A model generated the notes under the pieces. That model saw only the letters and a program-made list of their open reading frames with translations, did not search any database and was not told the DNA's origin. Source: an uncultured Pseudomonadota bacterium (GTDB taxonomy: Bacteria > Desulfobacterota_B > Binatia > UBA9968). Taken from it: DNA of 11,099 nucleotides. Below, piece after piece: positions 1-6,379 of this stretch (positions within the stretch are counted from its first letter, which is position 1; the number at the start of each line of letters is the position of its first letter). The position numbers were made by a program, and so were the translations under genes. Location of the stretch: positions 1 through 11,099 of the forward strand of contig CAMLCX010000127.1 of assembly GCA_946478635.1 (NCBI GenBank), read 5' to 3'.

Positions 1-282
1 CACGACGGTTCCTGGCTTTTGGACGGGATGTTGAGCGTGGACGAGTTCAAAGAGATTTTTCATCTGGACGACTTGCCGGGAGAAAAACGCGACGCCTATC
101 AAACGCTGGGCGGTTTCGTCTTCACGAGGATGGGGCGGATTCCTTCGGTATCGGATTCCTTCGAGTGGAACGGGCTAAGATTCGAAGTCGTGGACATGGA
201 CGGAAAACGCATCGACAAATTACTCGTGAGCGCGCGCCACCAACAGCAGGCGATCGACGGTGCTATTGAGTCGCATGATTAG
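1..282 (+). CDS. CorC/HlyC-type transporter-associated domain protein, C-terminal end (5' partial)
   Basis: The reading frame is open from base 1 and ends at TGA/TAG-type stop 280-282, so 93 C-terminal residues are present and the gene begins outside the window. The peptide opens with DGSWLLDGMLSVDEF and continues with YQTLGGFVFTRMGRIP and LRFEVVDMDGKRIDKLLV. These are the hallmarks of the CorC_HlyC (transporter-associated) domain, a FAD-binding-like fold at the C-terminus of the hemolysin/CorC (UPF0053, CNNM-CBS) family. Family members usually carry an N-terminal membrane DUF21/CNNM domain and a CBS pair, which would lie upstream here. Some members are linked to Mg2+/Co2+ efflux, but short soluble CorC forms also exist, and the fragment cannot tell them apart. 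The family call is firm; transport substrate and full architecture are unknown. Confidence 0.88.
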   Translation, partial: HDGSWLLDGMLSVDEFKEIFHLDDLPGEKRDAYQTLGGFVFTRMGRIPSVSDSFEWNGLRFEVVDMDGKRIDKLLVSARHQQQAIDGAIESHD

Positions 283-289
283 GAAGTTG

Positions 290-340
290 CCCTGTCGCCC
301 CGGGGCATGCGAGCCTCGCCCTCGCGTCGTTCAGGGTTTT
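290..340 (+). terminator. Weak candidate terminator after the CorC/HlyC-type gene
   Basis: CCCTG (290-294) can pair with CAGGG (332-336), which is followed directly by TTTT (337-340). Inside lie GCCCCGGGGC (297-306) and a hairpin GCGAG (309-313) / CTCGC (321-325), so the RNA could form a branched structure. The closing stem is only 5 bp and the T-run is short. It sits 8 bases after the stop codon, where a terminator would be expected. This is a possibility and not a clear call. Confidence 0.25.
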
Positions 341-444
341 AAAATCACACTCCTTCGGCCGATGGGTTCGTGCTGAGCCCCCCAAATCTCGCCAATTTTG
401 GGGCCTCTAGTTAGCAGCGCACCGACTCTTGGCAGTAAGCATAG

Positions 445-509
445 AGCGCGTTGTAACCGATAATTCTTCGCCTAACGTGCGGGCTCCGGTTTTCAGCGCT
501 TTGTAAACG
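445..509 (+). repeat. Degenerate 15-base direct repeat
   Basis: AGCGCGTTGTAACCG at 445-459 and AGCGCTTTGTAAACG at 495-509 match at 13 of 15 positions, with starts 50 bases apart. They lie upstream of the predicted promoter of the molybdopterin-binding protein gene. Spacing near five helical turns would fit a regulator binding two sites on one DNA face, but two imperfect copies may also be chance. Confidence 0.3.
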
Positions 510-533
510 CAGCTAAGTAGGTAATCCCAATCC

Positions 534-563
534 TGGACAAAGCACGGGTCGTGAGAATATATT
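534..563 (+). promoter_or_regulatory. Predicted sigma-70-type promoter of the molybdopterin-binding protein gene
   Basis: TGGACA (534-539) resembles the -35 box and TATATT (558-563) the -10 box, with an 18-base spacer. Transcription would start near 570, giving a leader of about 30 bases before the ATG at 599. The -10 box lies inside a perfect 12-base palindrome AGAATATATTCT (554-565), which could be an operator or simply AT-rich DNA. A Shine-Dalgarno-like GAGGA (584-588) follows. Confidence 0.45.
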
Positions 564-598
564 CTTAGTTAGAAGCGCAAGCAGAGGAAATCACCAGA

Positions 599-1588
599 AT
601 GCTTAAAGTCATACCTGTAGAAGAGGCGGTGGGACTGCCTCTGGCTCACGACATTACCGAGATTGTGCCGGGCAAGCACAAGGGACCGGCATTTCGCCGG
701 GGCCATATTGTCCGCCAGGAAGATATTTCCAAGCTCTTGGATGTCGGTAAGCGCAATCTTTACATCATGGAGTTGGAAAAAGACGAACTGCATGAGGAAG
801 ATGCCGCGCGAAGACTGGCGCAGGCCGCAGCCGGATCGAATCTAAACCTAACGGATCCAAGCGAAGGGCGTATCAATCTGGTCGCGGCCATTCCCGGGCT
901 GCTTAAAGTCGATACGGATTTGCTTTATCGCTTCAATTCGTTGGGTGATCTTATGTTGGCAACGTTACCCGGTGATCGCCATGTGAAACAAGGTACGGTG
1001 GTCGCCGGCACGCGGACCATTCCCGTGATCGTCAAGGAAGAGTTGGTTCAGAAGGCCGAAGCACTGTGCAAGGAAAAGCCGATTGTCACGCTTCTGCCGA
1101 TGCCACAAAAGAAAGTGCATCTCGTGGTTACCGGCAGCGAGGTTTTTACCGGCCGTATCAAGGACGGCTTTGGCCCGATCGTAACCCGAAAGGTCGGCGA
1201 GCTCGGATCCGCGCTCGAATCGGTCAAGGTGGCACCCGACGATCCGGATATCATCGCAGGCGATATCAACGCCGCGAAGCGGGCCGGCGCCGATATCATT
1301 CTCGTCAGCGGCGGCATGTCAGTGGATCCGGACGACAAAACGCCCGAAGGCATCCGCAGGAGCGGCGCCAAAGTGGAGACGCATGGGTTTCCGGTTTTGC
1401 CCGGCTCGATGTTTGTCATGGCTTATCTCGGCGATACGCCGGTCATGGGCCTTTCCGGCTGCGTGCTGCACGATCCTTTCACTGCGTTCGATGTGTTATT
1501 GCCACGGTTGCTCGCCGGCGAAAGGATCACACGCGCCGACATCATGGCCATGGGCCATGGCGGCTTGCAGCGAAAACACGACCATTAA
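599..1588 (+). CDS. MoeA-like molybdopterin-binding protein
   Basis: A 329-residue protein starting at ATG with GAGGA ten bases upstream. The C-terminal half is a molybdopterin-binding (MoCF/MogA-MoeA) fold: VVTGSEVFTGRIKDGFGPIV at residues 176-195, LVSGGMSVDPDDKTPEGI at 235-252, and GLSGCVLHDPFTAFDVLLPRLL at about 284-305, where classical MoeA has its PGNPVS loop. The N-terminal half (about 1-150) is a divergent region and not a normal MoeA domain I/II; it resembles the stand-alone MoeA_like proteins. MoeA inserts molybdate into adenylylated molybdopterin. This shorter, divergent relative may bind the cofactor without being the housekeeping molybdotransferase. It is followed 62 bases later by a cysteine hydrolase gene on the same strand. 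A Mo/W formate dehydrogenase gene lies about 9 kb downstream. The family is secure, the exact reaction is not. Confidence 0.85.
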   Translation: MLKVIPVEEAVGLPLAHDITEIVPGKHKGPAFRRGHIVRQEDISKLLDVGKRNLYIMELEKDELHEEDAARRLAQAAAGSNLNLTDPSEGRINLVAAIPGLLKVDTDLLYRFNSLGDLMLATLPGDRHVKQGTVVAGTRTIPVIVKEELVQKAEALCKEKPIVTLLPMPQKKVHLVVTGSEVFTGRIKDGFGPIVTRKVGELGSALESVKVAPDDPDIIAGDINAAKRAGADIILVSGGMSVDPDDKTPEGIRRSGAKVETHGFPVLPGSMFVMAYLGDTPVMGLSGCVLHDPFTAFDVLLPRLLAGERITRADIMAMGHGGLQRKHDH

Positions 1589-1604
1589 CCCAGTTGTCGG
1601 TGAT

Positions 1605-1621
1605 CCGTTTTCAGTAAACGG
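1605..1621 (+). other. Small intercistronic hairpin
   Basis: CCGTTT (1605-1610) and AAACGG (1616-1621) form a perfect 6-bp stem with the five-base loop TCAGT. It lies between the molybdopterin-binding protein gene and the hydrolase gene, 17 bases before the latter's Shine-Dalgarno. No T-run follows, so it is unlikely to terminate transcription. It might affect mRNA processing, or be chance. Confidence 0.3.
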
Positions 1622-1650
1622 CGCCAAGCAAATTCAACGGGAGGAATCTT

Positions 1651-2301
1651 GTGGAAATCTTAAAAAGCCTAAAGGAACGCTGCGATCCGAAGAACGCGGC
1701 GTTGATCGTCGTCGACGTGCAAAACGATTTCGTCAGCCCCAAAGGCAGCGCCGGCAAACGCGGCGAAGATGTCAACGCAGCGATGGCGATCATGCCGCCC
1801 TTGTTGCGGTTGATTGAAGAAGCGCGGCGAGTGGGACTCACGATCGTCTACATTCGAACCACGCATAGCGAGTGGACCGATACGCCGTCCTGGATCTATC
1901 GCACTTCGCAGAAAGGCGGGCTGAGCACTTGCCGCGAGGGAACTTGGGGCGCGGAGTTTTACGAAGGCATCGCACCACTGCCGAGCGAGCGAGTGGTCGT
2001 CAAGCACCGCTACAGCGCGTTTATCAATACCGACTTAAATACCGTCCTCAAAGCGCGCAACATTCAGAGCGTGCTGGTTTGCGGCGTGGCGACCAACGTC
2101 TGTGTGGAAACCACCGCTCGGGACGCCTATATGTTCGATTACTATGTCACGATGATCGACGATTGCTCGGCGGCGTATGAAGCCAAGCTGCATTTAGGCA
2201 CGCTGGACAATATGCGCCGACACTTTGGTTTGGTCGCTTCGTCGAAGGACATTGTCGACACCTGGCAAGATCTGCCGGCGCGAGAAATGCGCGGCCTTTG
2301 A
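1651..2301 (+). CDS. Isochorismatase-family cysteine hydrolase
   Basis: A 216-residue cytoplasmic hydrolase. It starts at GTG with a strong GGGAGGAA at 1639-1646. The catalytic triad of the family is visible: Asp22 in LIVVDVQNDF, Lys118 in VVVKHRYSAF, and Cys151 in GVATNVCVETTARDA, with the usual cis-peptide segment just before the cysteine. Length fits the family. Known members hydrolyse amides or vinyl ethers, including ureidoacrylate (RutB), biuret, nicotinamide, N-carbamoylsarcosine and isochorismate. The KHRYSAF and VCVETTARDA motifs fit the amidase branch better than true isochorismatases. Both this gene and the upstream MoeA-like gene probably share one transcript, which hints at nitrogen-heterocycle breakdown by Mo hydroxylases, but that is a guess. 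No substrate should be assigned. Confidence 0.88.
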   Translation: MEILKSLKERCDPKNAALIVVDVQNDFVSPKGSAGKRGEDVNAAMAIMPPLLRLIEEARRVGLTIVYIRTTHSEWTDTPSWIYRTSQKGGLSTCREGTWGAEFYEGIAPLPSERVVVKHRYSAFINTDLNTVLKARNIQSVLVCGVATNVCVETTARDAYMFDYYVTMIDDCSAAYEAKLHLGTLDNMRRHFGLVASSKDIVDTWQDLPAREMRGL

Positions 2302-2331
2302 GTAAGAACACCCGACGTTCAATCCATTGAC

Positions 2332-2368
2332 AAAAAAAGACCTGGTAGAAAAATCTACCAGGTCTTTT
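2332..2368. terminator. Bidirectional intrinsic terminator between convergent genes
   Basis: A perfect 15-bp inverted repeat (2335-2349 with 2354-2368) closes on a four-base AAAA loop. The core stem is GACCTGGTAGA / TCTACCAGGTC. The plus strand ends in TTTT (2365-2368). The minus strand reads seven T opposite 2332-2338. It lies 30 bases after the hydrolase stop and 26 bases after the oxidoreductase beta-subunit stop, so it should end both transcripts. The longer T-tract serves the minus-strand operon. Confidence 0.9.
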
Positions 2369-2394
2369 GCGTTCGGGAATTGTGGCCGCGGAGC

Positions 2395-3423
2395 CTACTT
2401 CATCATGTCCGCGTTAATTCTTTCCAGCGCCTCGAGCGGCGGTTGGAGATATTCCTGGGTCAATTCCGAAAGAGGCACGTCGCATAAATTCAGCTCTTCG
2501 GCGAATTCTTTGCGGTTGGGATTGTAGTAAATCAAACCTGTCAAAAACTTCCCTTCAGCAATGGCGCCGTGAATCGCCTGGATCGCCTGCGCTTTATTCG
2601 TCGGGTCGTAATCCTTGCCAAGCTTATGCAAGATGATGCGCGAGCCGTCGTGCATTTCGACTTGGTGATCCGTTCCTTCATCGTAATCGGCCTCGATATT
2701 CTCGTAGGGTGGAATGAAGTCGAGATCATGAATCGGATCCAAGTGTCCCTTGACGTACTTTAAGCTCTTGGTCGATCCTTCGTGATTGTTGAAAGTCACG
2801 CAGGGGCTGATGACGTCCAAAATCGCGCTGCCTCTGTGGGAGAGAGCGCCTTGAACCAGCGGCGCAAGCTGTTTGCGGTCGCCGGAGAAGCTTCGCGAAA
2901 CGTAGGTAGCGCCGAGCGTAATCGCGAGCTCGGCCAAGTCGATGGCGGGGATATCGTTCACCTTGCCGCCTTTCATGACCGAACCGACATCCGCCGTTGC
3001 GGAAAACTGCCCTTTGGTCAAGCCGTACACTCCATTGTTCTCGATGATATAGGTGATGTTAATGTTGCGCCGCATCATGTGGCAAAAATTGCCCAAGCCG
3101 ATGGCCGAGGTATCGCCGTCGCCGGAAACGCCGATCGGCAGCAACGTGTGATTCGCCAGGTTGGCGCCGGTGGCGACCGCGGACATTCTGCCGTGCACCG
3201 CGTTAAAGCCGAAGGATTGGCTGAGAAAATAGGCGGGGGTTTTCGACGAACAACCGATACCGCTTAGTTTCACGACCTTGCGCGGGTCGATGCTGTTTTC
3301 AAAGAACGCACGCTGCACCGACGCCGAGATGGCGTCATGGCCGCAACCTCGGCACATGGTCGAGGCCGCGCCGTCGTAGTCTTTTTCGGTCAAATTGAGA
3401 CGATTGAGTTTAGCTTCTGCCAT
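2395..3423 (-). CDS. 2-oxoacid:ferredoxin oxidoreductase, beta subunit (TPP-binding)
   Basis: A 342-residue thiamine-diphosphate subunit of a CoA-dependent 2-oxoacid:ferredoxin oxidoreductase. It oxidatively decarboxylates a 2-oxoacid to the acyl-CoA and passes electrons to ferredoxin. The TPP/Mg motif is GDGDTSAIG (101-109) with ENNGVYGLTKGQFS (128-141). The four cysteines that bind the proximal [4Fe-4S] cluster in two-subunit enzymes are present: Cys24 and Cys27 (CRGCGHD), Cys58 (GIGCSSK) and Cys208 (ISPCVTF). It starts at ATG with AGGA seven bases upstream, 15 bases after the alpha-subunit stop, so the two are translated from one mRNA. The C-terminal 130 residues are a family extension that packs on the alpha subunit. 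The substrate could be 2-oxoglutarate (KorB-like), pyruvate or another 2-oxoacid; sequence alone does not settle it. No ferredoxin gene is adjacent. Confidence 0.92.
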   Translation of the reverse strand: MAEAKLNRLNLTEKDYDGAASTMCRGCGHDAISASVQRAFFENSIDPRKVVKLSGIGCSSKTPAYFLSQSFGFNAVHGRMSAVATGANLANHTLLPIGVSGDGDTSAIGLGNFCHMMRRNINITYIIENNGVYGLTKGQFSATADVGSVMKGGKVNDIPAIDLAELAITLGATYVSRSFSGDRKQLAPLVQGALSHRGSAILDVISPCVTFNNHEGSTKSLKYVKGHLDPIHDLDFIPPYENIEADYDEGTDHQVEMHDGSRIILHKLGKDYDPTNKAQAIQAIHGAIAEGKFLTGLIYYNPNRKEFAEELNLCDVPLSELTQEYLQPPLEALERINADMMK

Positions 3424-3438
3424 GTTCTTATCCTGTCC

Positions 3439-5259
3439 TTATGCTGTTTTTGCCGATTGGGATGCGGCGAAAATCTGATTGACGACTTCGAGGGGCGTCG
3501 CCGGCAGGCCATTGTAAATCAATACACTGACGATCTTGGTGCCGAATTCGGGATGCTCGTCTTTGATGATCGCCGCCATCTGTGCGTCGCGGTTTTGCTC
3601 GACGAGATAGATGGTGTCGTGTTCGGCCAAGAAATCTCTCACTTCGCTAGTCAAAGGCAAAGCGCGAATCACTAAAAAATTGGTTTTCAAACCGCGCGCC
3701 TTCAAGCGATCGCGCGCTTCGCGCACCGGCTCATAACTCGATCCGTAACAAATAATGCCGGTCTTGACGCCGCGTTCCTTTTCAACAATCGGCTTGGGAA
3801 CAAACTTACGCGCGGTTTCGAATTTTTTCCGCAGCCGGTCGAGGATATACTTGTAGTCGTGCTCGTCTTCGGAATAGCGAGCATCGGCGTCGTGGCCCGA
3901 ACCCCGGGTAAAATAAGACGCCAGGCGATTCTGATTGCCCGGCACGGTCCGATACGGAATACCATCGCCGTCCTGATCGAAGTAGCGACGGAATTTTTTG
4001 CCGGCTTTGGTCCATTCGTCGAGGTCTTGCGCTGTCAACCGTTTGCCAAGATCGAACGGTTCCTGATTCAATTTCAGAGGCTCCGACGGCCACAGGTTCA
4101 TGCCGAGGTCGAGATCCATCGCGACGAAAACCGGCGTTTGGAACCGGTCGGCATAATTGAAACTCTGGCGCGCCAGGTCGAAACAGGAATTCATGTCGTG
4201 GGGAATCAAAATGAGATGGCGCGTATCGCCATGGGAGGCGCCGTACATAAGGGAAATATCCGCTTGCTGCGTTCGCGTGGGTAATCCAGTCGATGGGCCG
4301 CCGCGTTGGATAATAAAAAAAACGCTGGGAATCTCCGCATAGTAGGCAAGGCCGATGGTCTCGTTCATGAGCGAGACTCCGGGGCCCGAGGTGGAAGTCA
4401 TTGCCCGTGCTCCCGCCCAACCTGCGCCCACCACCATGCCGGCGGAAGCAATCTCGTCTTCCGCCTGAACAATCGCGTAGGTTTTTTTGCCGTCAATGGG
4501 TTTGCGCAATCTCGGCAGGTAATATTCCATCGATTCAGCCAGGGAACTCGACGGTGTAATGGGATACCAGCAAATGACCGAGGCGCCGCCGTAAATGGCG
4601 CCCAACGCGGCCGCGGTGTTGCCTTCGGTGATGATTTTGCCTTTGTTGCCGTTGGGAATCGGTTCGAGCCGGGCGATGGTTTGTTTATGGTTTTGCTCTT
4701 TGCAGTATTGATAACCCGCCTCGATACAAATCAAGTTGGATTCGATGACCGTAGGCTTTTTGCCGAAGGTATCTTCCAGCACCGCTTTGATCACGGACAT
4801 ATCGATGCCGAAGAGATAAGCCAAGGCTCCGACATAGACCATGTTGCGCTGTTTGACGCGGAGCGGCGATGCCGGTACCAGCTTGGCCACGAGCTTGTTT
4901 GCCGGAAAACCGATGAACTGAACGCCATCGCGTTTCAAACTAGCGCTGAGAGGCGTGGAGTCGTCATAAAGAATCAAACCGCCGTCGCGCACGCGGTAAA
5001 TGTCTTTTGCCGCCGTGACATCGTTGAACATCACCATCACGTCGATGACATCTTTTCGGCTGAGGTAGCCTTCCGCCGAGGCACGGATCTGATACCAGGT
5101 GGGCAGACCCTGAATATTCGACGGAAACATGTTCTTCGATGAGCAGGGAATGCCCATTTTAAAGATGGCCTTGAAAAGAATATTGTTCGAAGAAGCGCTG
5201 CCGGAACCATTCTCCGTGGCAACGCAGATGTTGAGATCATTGATTAACGGCGTATCCAA
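3439..5259 (-). CDS. 2-oxoacid:ferredoxin oxidoreductase, fused gamma-alpha subunit
   Basis: A 606-residue partner of the beta subunit. Residues about 8-195 form the gamma (Pfam POR) domain, which binds CoA-side elements. It carries the sequences ATENGSGSASSN and FPSNIQGLPTWYQIRAS. From about 207 comes the alpha domain, with the diagnostic YPITPSSS (232-239), TSTSGPGVSLMNE (288-300) and RGGPSTGLPTRTQQAD (319-334). A C-terminal domain II begins near 498 (TGIICYGSS). I place the start at TTG (5257-5259) because a near-perfect AAGGAGGTT lies just before it and a promoter lies further upstream. A start at 5289 would put that ribosome site inside the gene. The gamma domain has ENGSGSAS where the usual GxGGQG glycine loop occurs, which marks a distinct subclass. 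It is the first gene of a two-gene operon. Substrate is unproven. Confidence 0.9.
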   Translation of the reverse strand: MDTPLINDLNICVATENGSGSASSNNILFKAIFKMGIPCSSKNMFPSNIQGLPTWYQIRASAEGYLSRKDVIDVMVMFNDVTAAKDIYRVRDGGLILYDDSTPLSASLKRDGVQFIGFPANKLVAKLVPASPLRVKQRNMVYVGALAYLFGIDMSVIKAVLEDTFGKKPTVIESNLICIEAGYQYCKEQNHKQTIARLEPIPNGNKGKIITEGNTAAALGAIYGGASVICWYPITPSSSLAESMEYYLPRLRKPIDGKKTYAIVQAEDEIASAGMVVGAGWAGARAMTSTSGPGVSLMNETIGLAYYAEIPSVFFIIQRGGPSTGLPTRTQQADISLMYGASHGDTRHLILIPHDMNSCFDLARQSFNYADRFQTPVFVAMDLDLGMNLWPSEPLKLNQEPFDLGKRLTAQDLDEWTKAGKKFRRYFDQDGDGIPYRTVPGNQNRLASYFTRGSGHDADARYSEDEHDYKYILDRLRKKFETARKFVPKPIVEKERGVKTGIICYGSSYEPVREARDRLKARGLKTNFLVIRALPLTSEVRDFLAEHDTIYLVEQNRDAQMAAIIKDEHPEFGTKIVSVLIYNGLPATPLEVVNQIFAASQSAKTA

Positions 5260-5264
5260 AATAC

Positions 5265-5273
5265 AACCTCCTT
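5265..5273 (-). promoter_or_regulatory. Ribosome binding site that fixes a TTG start
   Basis: On the minus strand this reads AAGGAGGTT, close to a full anti-16S match. The next in-frame start-like codon is TTG at 5257-5259, with seven bases between GGAGG and TTG. No ATG or GTG lies in frame at a suitable distance, so TTG is the best start for the gamma-alpha subunit. Confidence 0.8.
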
Positions 5274-5296
5274 CTAAGCTCGATGACAATTCACAA

Positions 5297-5324
5297 ATTC
5301 TACCATATAACCCTGGAAAGACAA
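5297..5324 (-). promoter_or_regulatory. Predicted sigma-70-type promoter of the 2-oxoacid oxidoreductase operon
   Basis: On the minus strand TTGTCT (5319-5324) and TAGAAT (5297-5302) are separated by 16 bases. This puts the transcript start near 5290 and gives a leader of about 30 bases that holds the AAGGAGGTT site. It lies in the 78-base gap after the CBS-domain gene on the same strand. No clear terminator is visible between the two genes, so read-through from the CBS gene is possible. Confidence 0.6.
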
Positions 5325-5337
5325 TGGTTTAGAATCT

Positions 5338-6198
5338 TTACCCGGGTGTATATTGATCTTCGTTATCGAGGTATTCGGCGACCTCTTTCCAGGTGCGACG
5401 AACCTGCTCATCGACATTAAAAGCGCGCGCGTATTGAAGAATCTCAGGCATGGAGACCAAGCCGATGAGATCACCGCTGCCTGCCTGCACAGGCATATTT
5501 CGAATATCCCGGCGATACATTTCGGCGAGCACGTCGCCGACGAGCGCGGTCATTGGCATCGTTATGATCGGCGCGGTCATCACTTGCTTGACCGTTGTGT
5601 CTTTGACCGGCAATTCCGTAACCGCCACACGCCTCAGCACGTCGCGCTCGGTAAAAATGCCCGCTGGCTTGCCGGCTGTTTTCACCACCACGGCGGTGAC
5701 ATTTTTTTTCTCCATAATTTCGACGGCCTCCTGAACGCTGCAGGTGGCTTCGACAAATACGATCGCACCGGCGGCGATGTCGCCGAAGGTCCGCGTCTCG
5801 CTGAGCCCTTGTCCGAGCTCTACCGCAATATTGAGAATTCGCCGCATGGAAACGATGCCAATTATTTTTCCGCGCCGGCCGCGGACCAAAAGATGCCGAT
5901 ACTTGCCGCGATACATTCTGCCAAAAGCGTCAATGATGTGAGTTTCTTCGCGCACGGCGCGCACCGGCGTGGTCATGACGCTTTTGATTTCGGTCTTGCG
6001 TGCGTCGAGGCGCGGGTTGACCACCCGCCTAAGAACGTCTTTCTCGGTGAAAATGCCGACGGGAACGTCGTCATCGGTGATGATGATTCGGCCGACGTCT
6101 TTCGCGACCATCGTCGCCATAACATCGAAAATGGAGGCGGACGCCGGTGCCGTCGTCAGATTGGTCGTCATAATCTCGCTGACTTTGTTGGAAAGCAT
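5338..6198 (-). CDS. Protein of four CBS domains
   Basis: A 286-residue soluble protein built only of CBS domains in two Bateman modules, with domains at about 7-60, 72-125, 138-191 and 204-260. CBS pairs bind adenine nucleotides such as AMP, ATP, NAD or SAM and act as energy or redox sensors. Each module has the motif GIFTE(K/R)DVLRRV (48-59 and 180-191) and a later IxGxVSMxxIL, so the halves look like an internal duplication with a 132-residue period. No catalytic, membrane or DNA-binding domain is attached, so it presumably acts on a partner. I chose ATG at 6196-6198, with the G-rich GGGGG run 5-9 bases upstream; a GTG two codons earlier (6204) is possible. It lies upstream of the 2-oxoacid oxidoreductase operon on the same strand and diverges from clpS. 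The fold is certain; ligand and partner are unknown. Confidence 0.88.
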   Translation of the reverse strand: MLSNKVSEIMTTNLTTAPASASIFDVMATMVAKDVGRIIITDDDVPVGIFTEKDVLRRVVNPRLDARKTEIKSVMTTPVRAVREETHIIDAFGRMYRGKYRHLLVRGRRGKIIGIVSMRRILNIAVELGQGLSETRTFGDIAAGAIVFVEATCSVQEAVEIMEKKNVTAVVVKTAGKPAGIFTERDVLRRVAVTELPVKDTTVKQVMTAPIITMPMTALVGDVLAEMYRRDIRNMPVQAGSGDLIGLVSMPEILQYARAFNVDEQVRRTWKEVAEYLDNEDQYTPG

Positions 6199-6211
6199 AA
6201 ACACCCCCGCG

Positions 6212-6238
6212 AGGCGACGACTTCGCCGTCGTCAGCCT
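6212..6238 (-). other. Hairpin in the leader of the CBS-domain gene
   Basis: GACGAC (6216-6221) pairs with GTCGTC (6228-6233) across the loop TTCGCC. One bulged base then allows AGGC (6212-6215) to pair with GCCT (6235-6238). It lies between the predicted -10 box and the ribosome site of the minus-strand CBS gene, so it would form at the very 5' end of that mRNA. It could stabilise the transcript or limit translation. I do not recognise it as a known riboswitch. Confidence 0.4.
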
Positions 6239-6244
6239 GAATGC

Positions 6245-6275
6245 ATTATAACACCTAGCCCACGGCGCGATACAA
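6245..6275 (-). promoter_or_regulatory. Predicted extended -10 promoter of the CBS-domain gene
   Basis: On the minus strand there is a perfect TATAAT (6245-6250) preceded by TG and one base, the extended -10 form TGTTATAAT. A poor -35 match TTGTAT (6270-6275) stands 19 bases away, and extended -10 promoters often have weak -35 boxes. The transcript would start near 6238, about 40 bases before the ATG at 6198. It overlaps the predicted clpS promoter on the other strand. Confidence 0.6.
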
Positions 6276-6276
6276 T
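6248..6276 (+). promoter_or_regulatory. Candidate promoter of the clpS-clpA operon
   Basis: ATAACA (6248-6253, four of six matches to TTGACA) and TACAAT (6271-6276, five of six to TATAAT) are 17 bases apart. The transcript would start near 6283, leaving a leader of nearly 100 bases before clpS. The two boxes overlap the -10 and -35 of the divergent CBS-gene promoter, so polymerase could not occupy both at once. The match is moderate. Confidence 0.4.
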
Positions 6277-6379
6277 GGCCCTTTGCTGAAAGGAATTTAC
6301 CCGAGATCGAGACAATATTGCGGCTCGGTGTACCGCCGTGTTAGATTTGATTGGGTTTTACAAGGGGCAAGTTTCAAAG

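Larger units (their letters stand above)
283..598. other. Non-coding intergenic stretch, 316 bases
   Basis: No convincing gene is visible on either strand. It separates the CorC/HlyC-type gene from the molybdopterin-binding protein gene. It holds a 10-base palindrome GCCCCGGGGC (297-306), a possible branched terminator (290-340), and a short inverted repeat CCCCAAA (380-386) / TTTGGGG (397-403) with a 10-base loop. It also holds a degenerate 15-base direct repeat (445-459 and 495-509) and a promoter-like pair with an overlapping palindrome (534-565). The rest, roughly 405-530, shows nothing I can assign. Confidence 0.6.

Noticed and set aside
380..403. CCCCAAA / TTTGGGG inverted repeat as a terminator
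   Set aside because: The loop is long for a 7-bp stem, no T-run follows, and it is about 100 bases from the nearest stop.
1066..1617. Plus-strand open frame overlapping the MoeA-like gene in another frame
   Set aside because: Its Arg- and Gly-rich composition is typical of a frame-shifted reading of the true gene.
4306..5142. Long open frame on the plus strand opposite the gamma-alpha oxidoreductase subunit
   Set aside because: Low-complexity shadow composition with no recognisable motif; the minus-strand gene is certain.
5353..6240. Long open frame on the plus strand opposite the CBS-domain gene
   Set aside because: It is rich in His, Arg and Asp with no family motif, and lies wholly antisense to a gene with clear conserved domains.
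6338..6379. GTG start for clpS, 14 codons upstream
   Set aside because: No ribosome site precedes it and the extra residues are not conserved; the ATG at 6380 gives the usual length.
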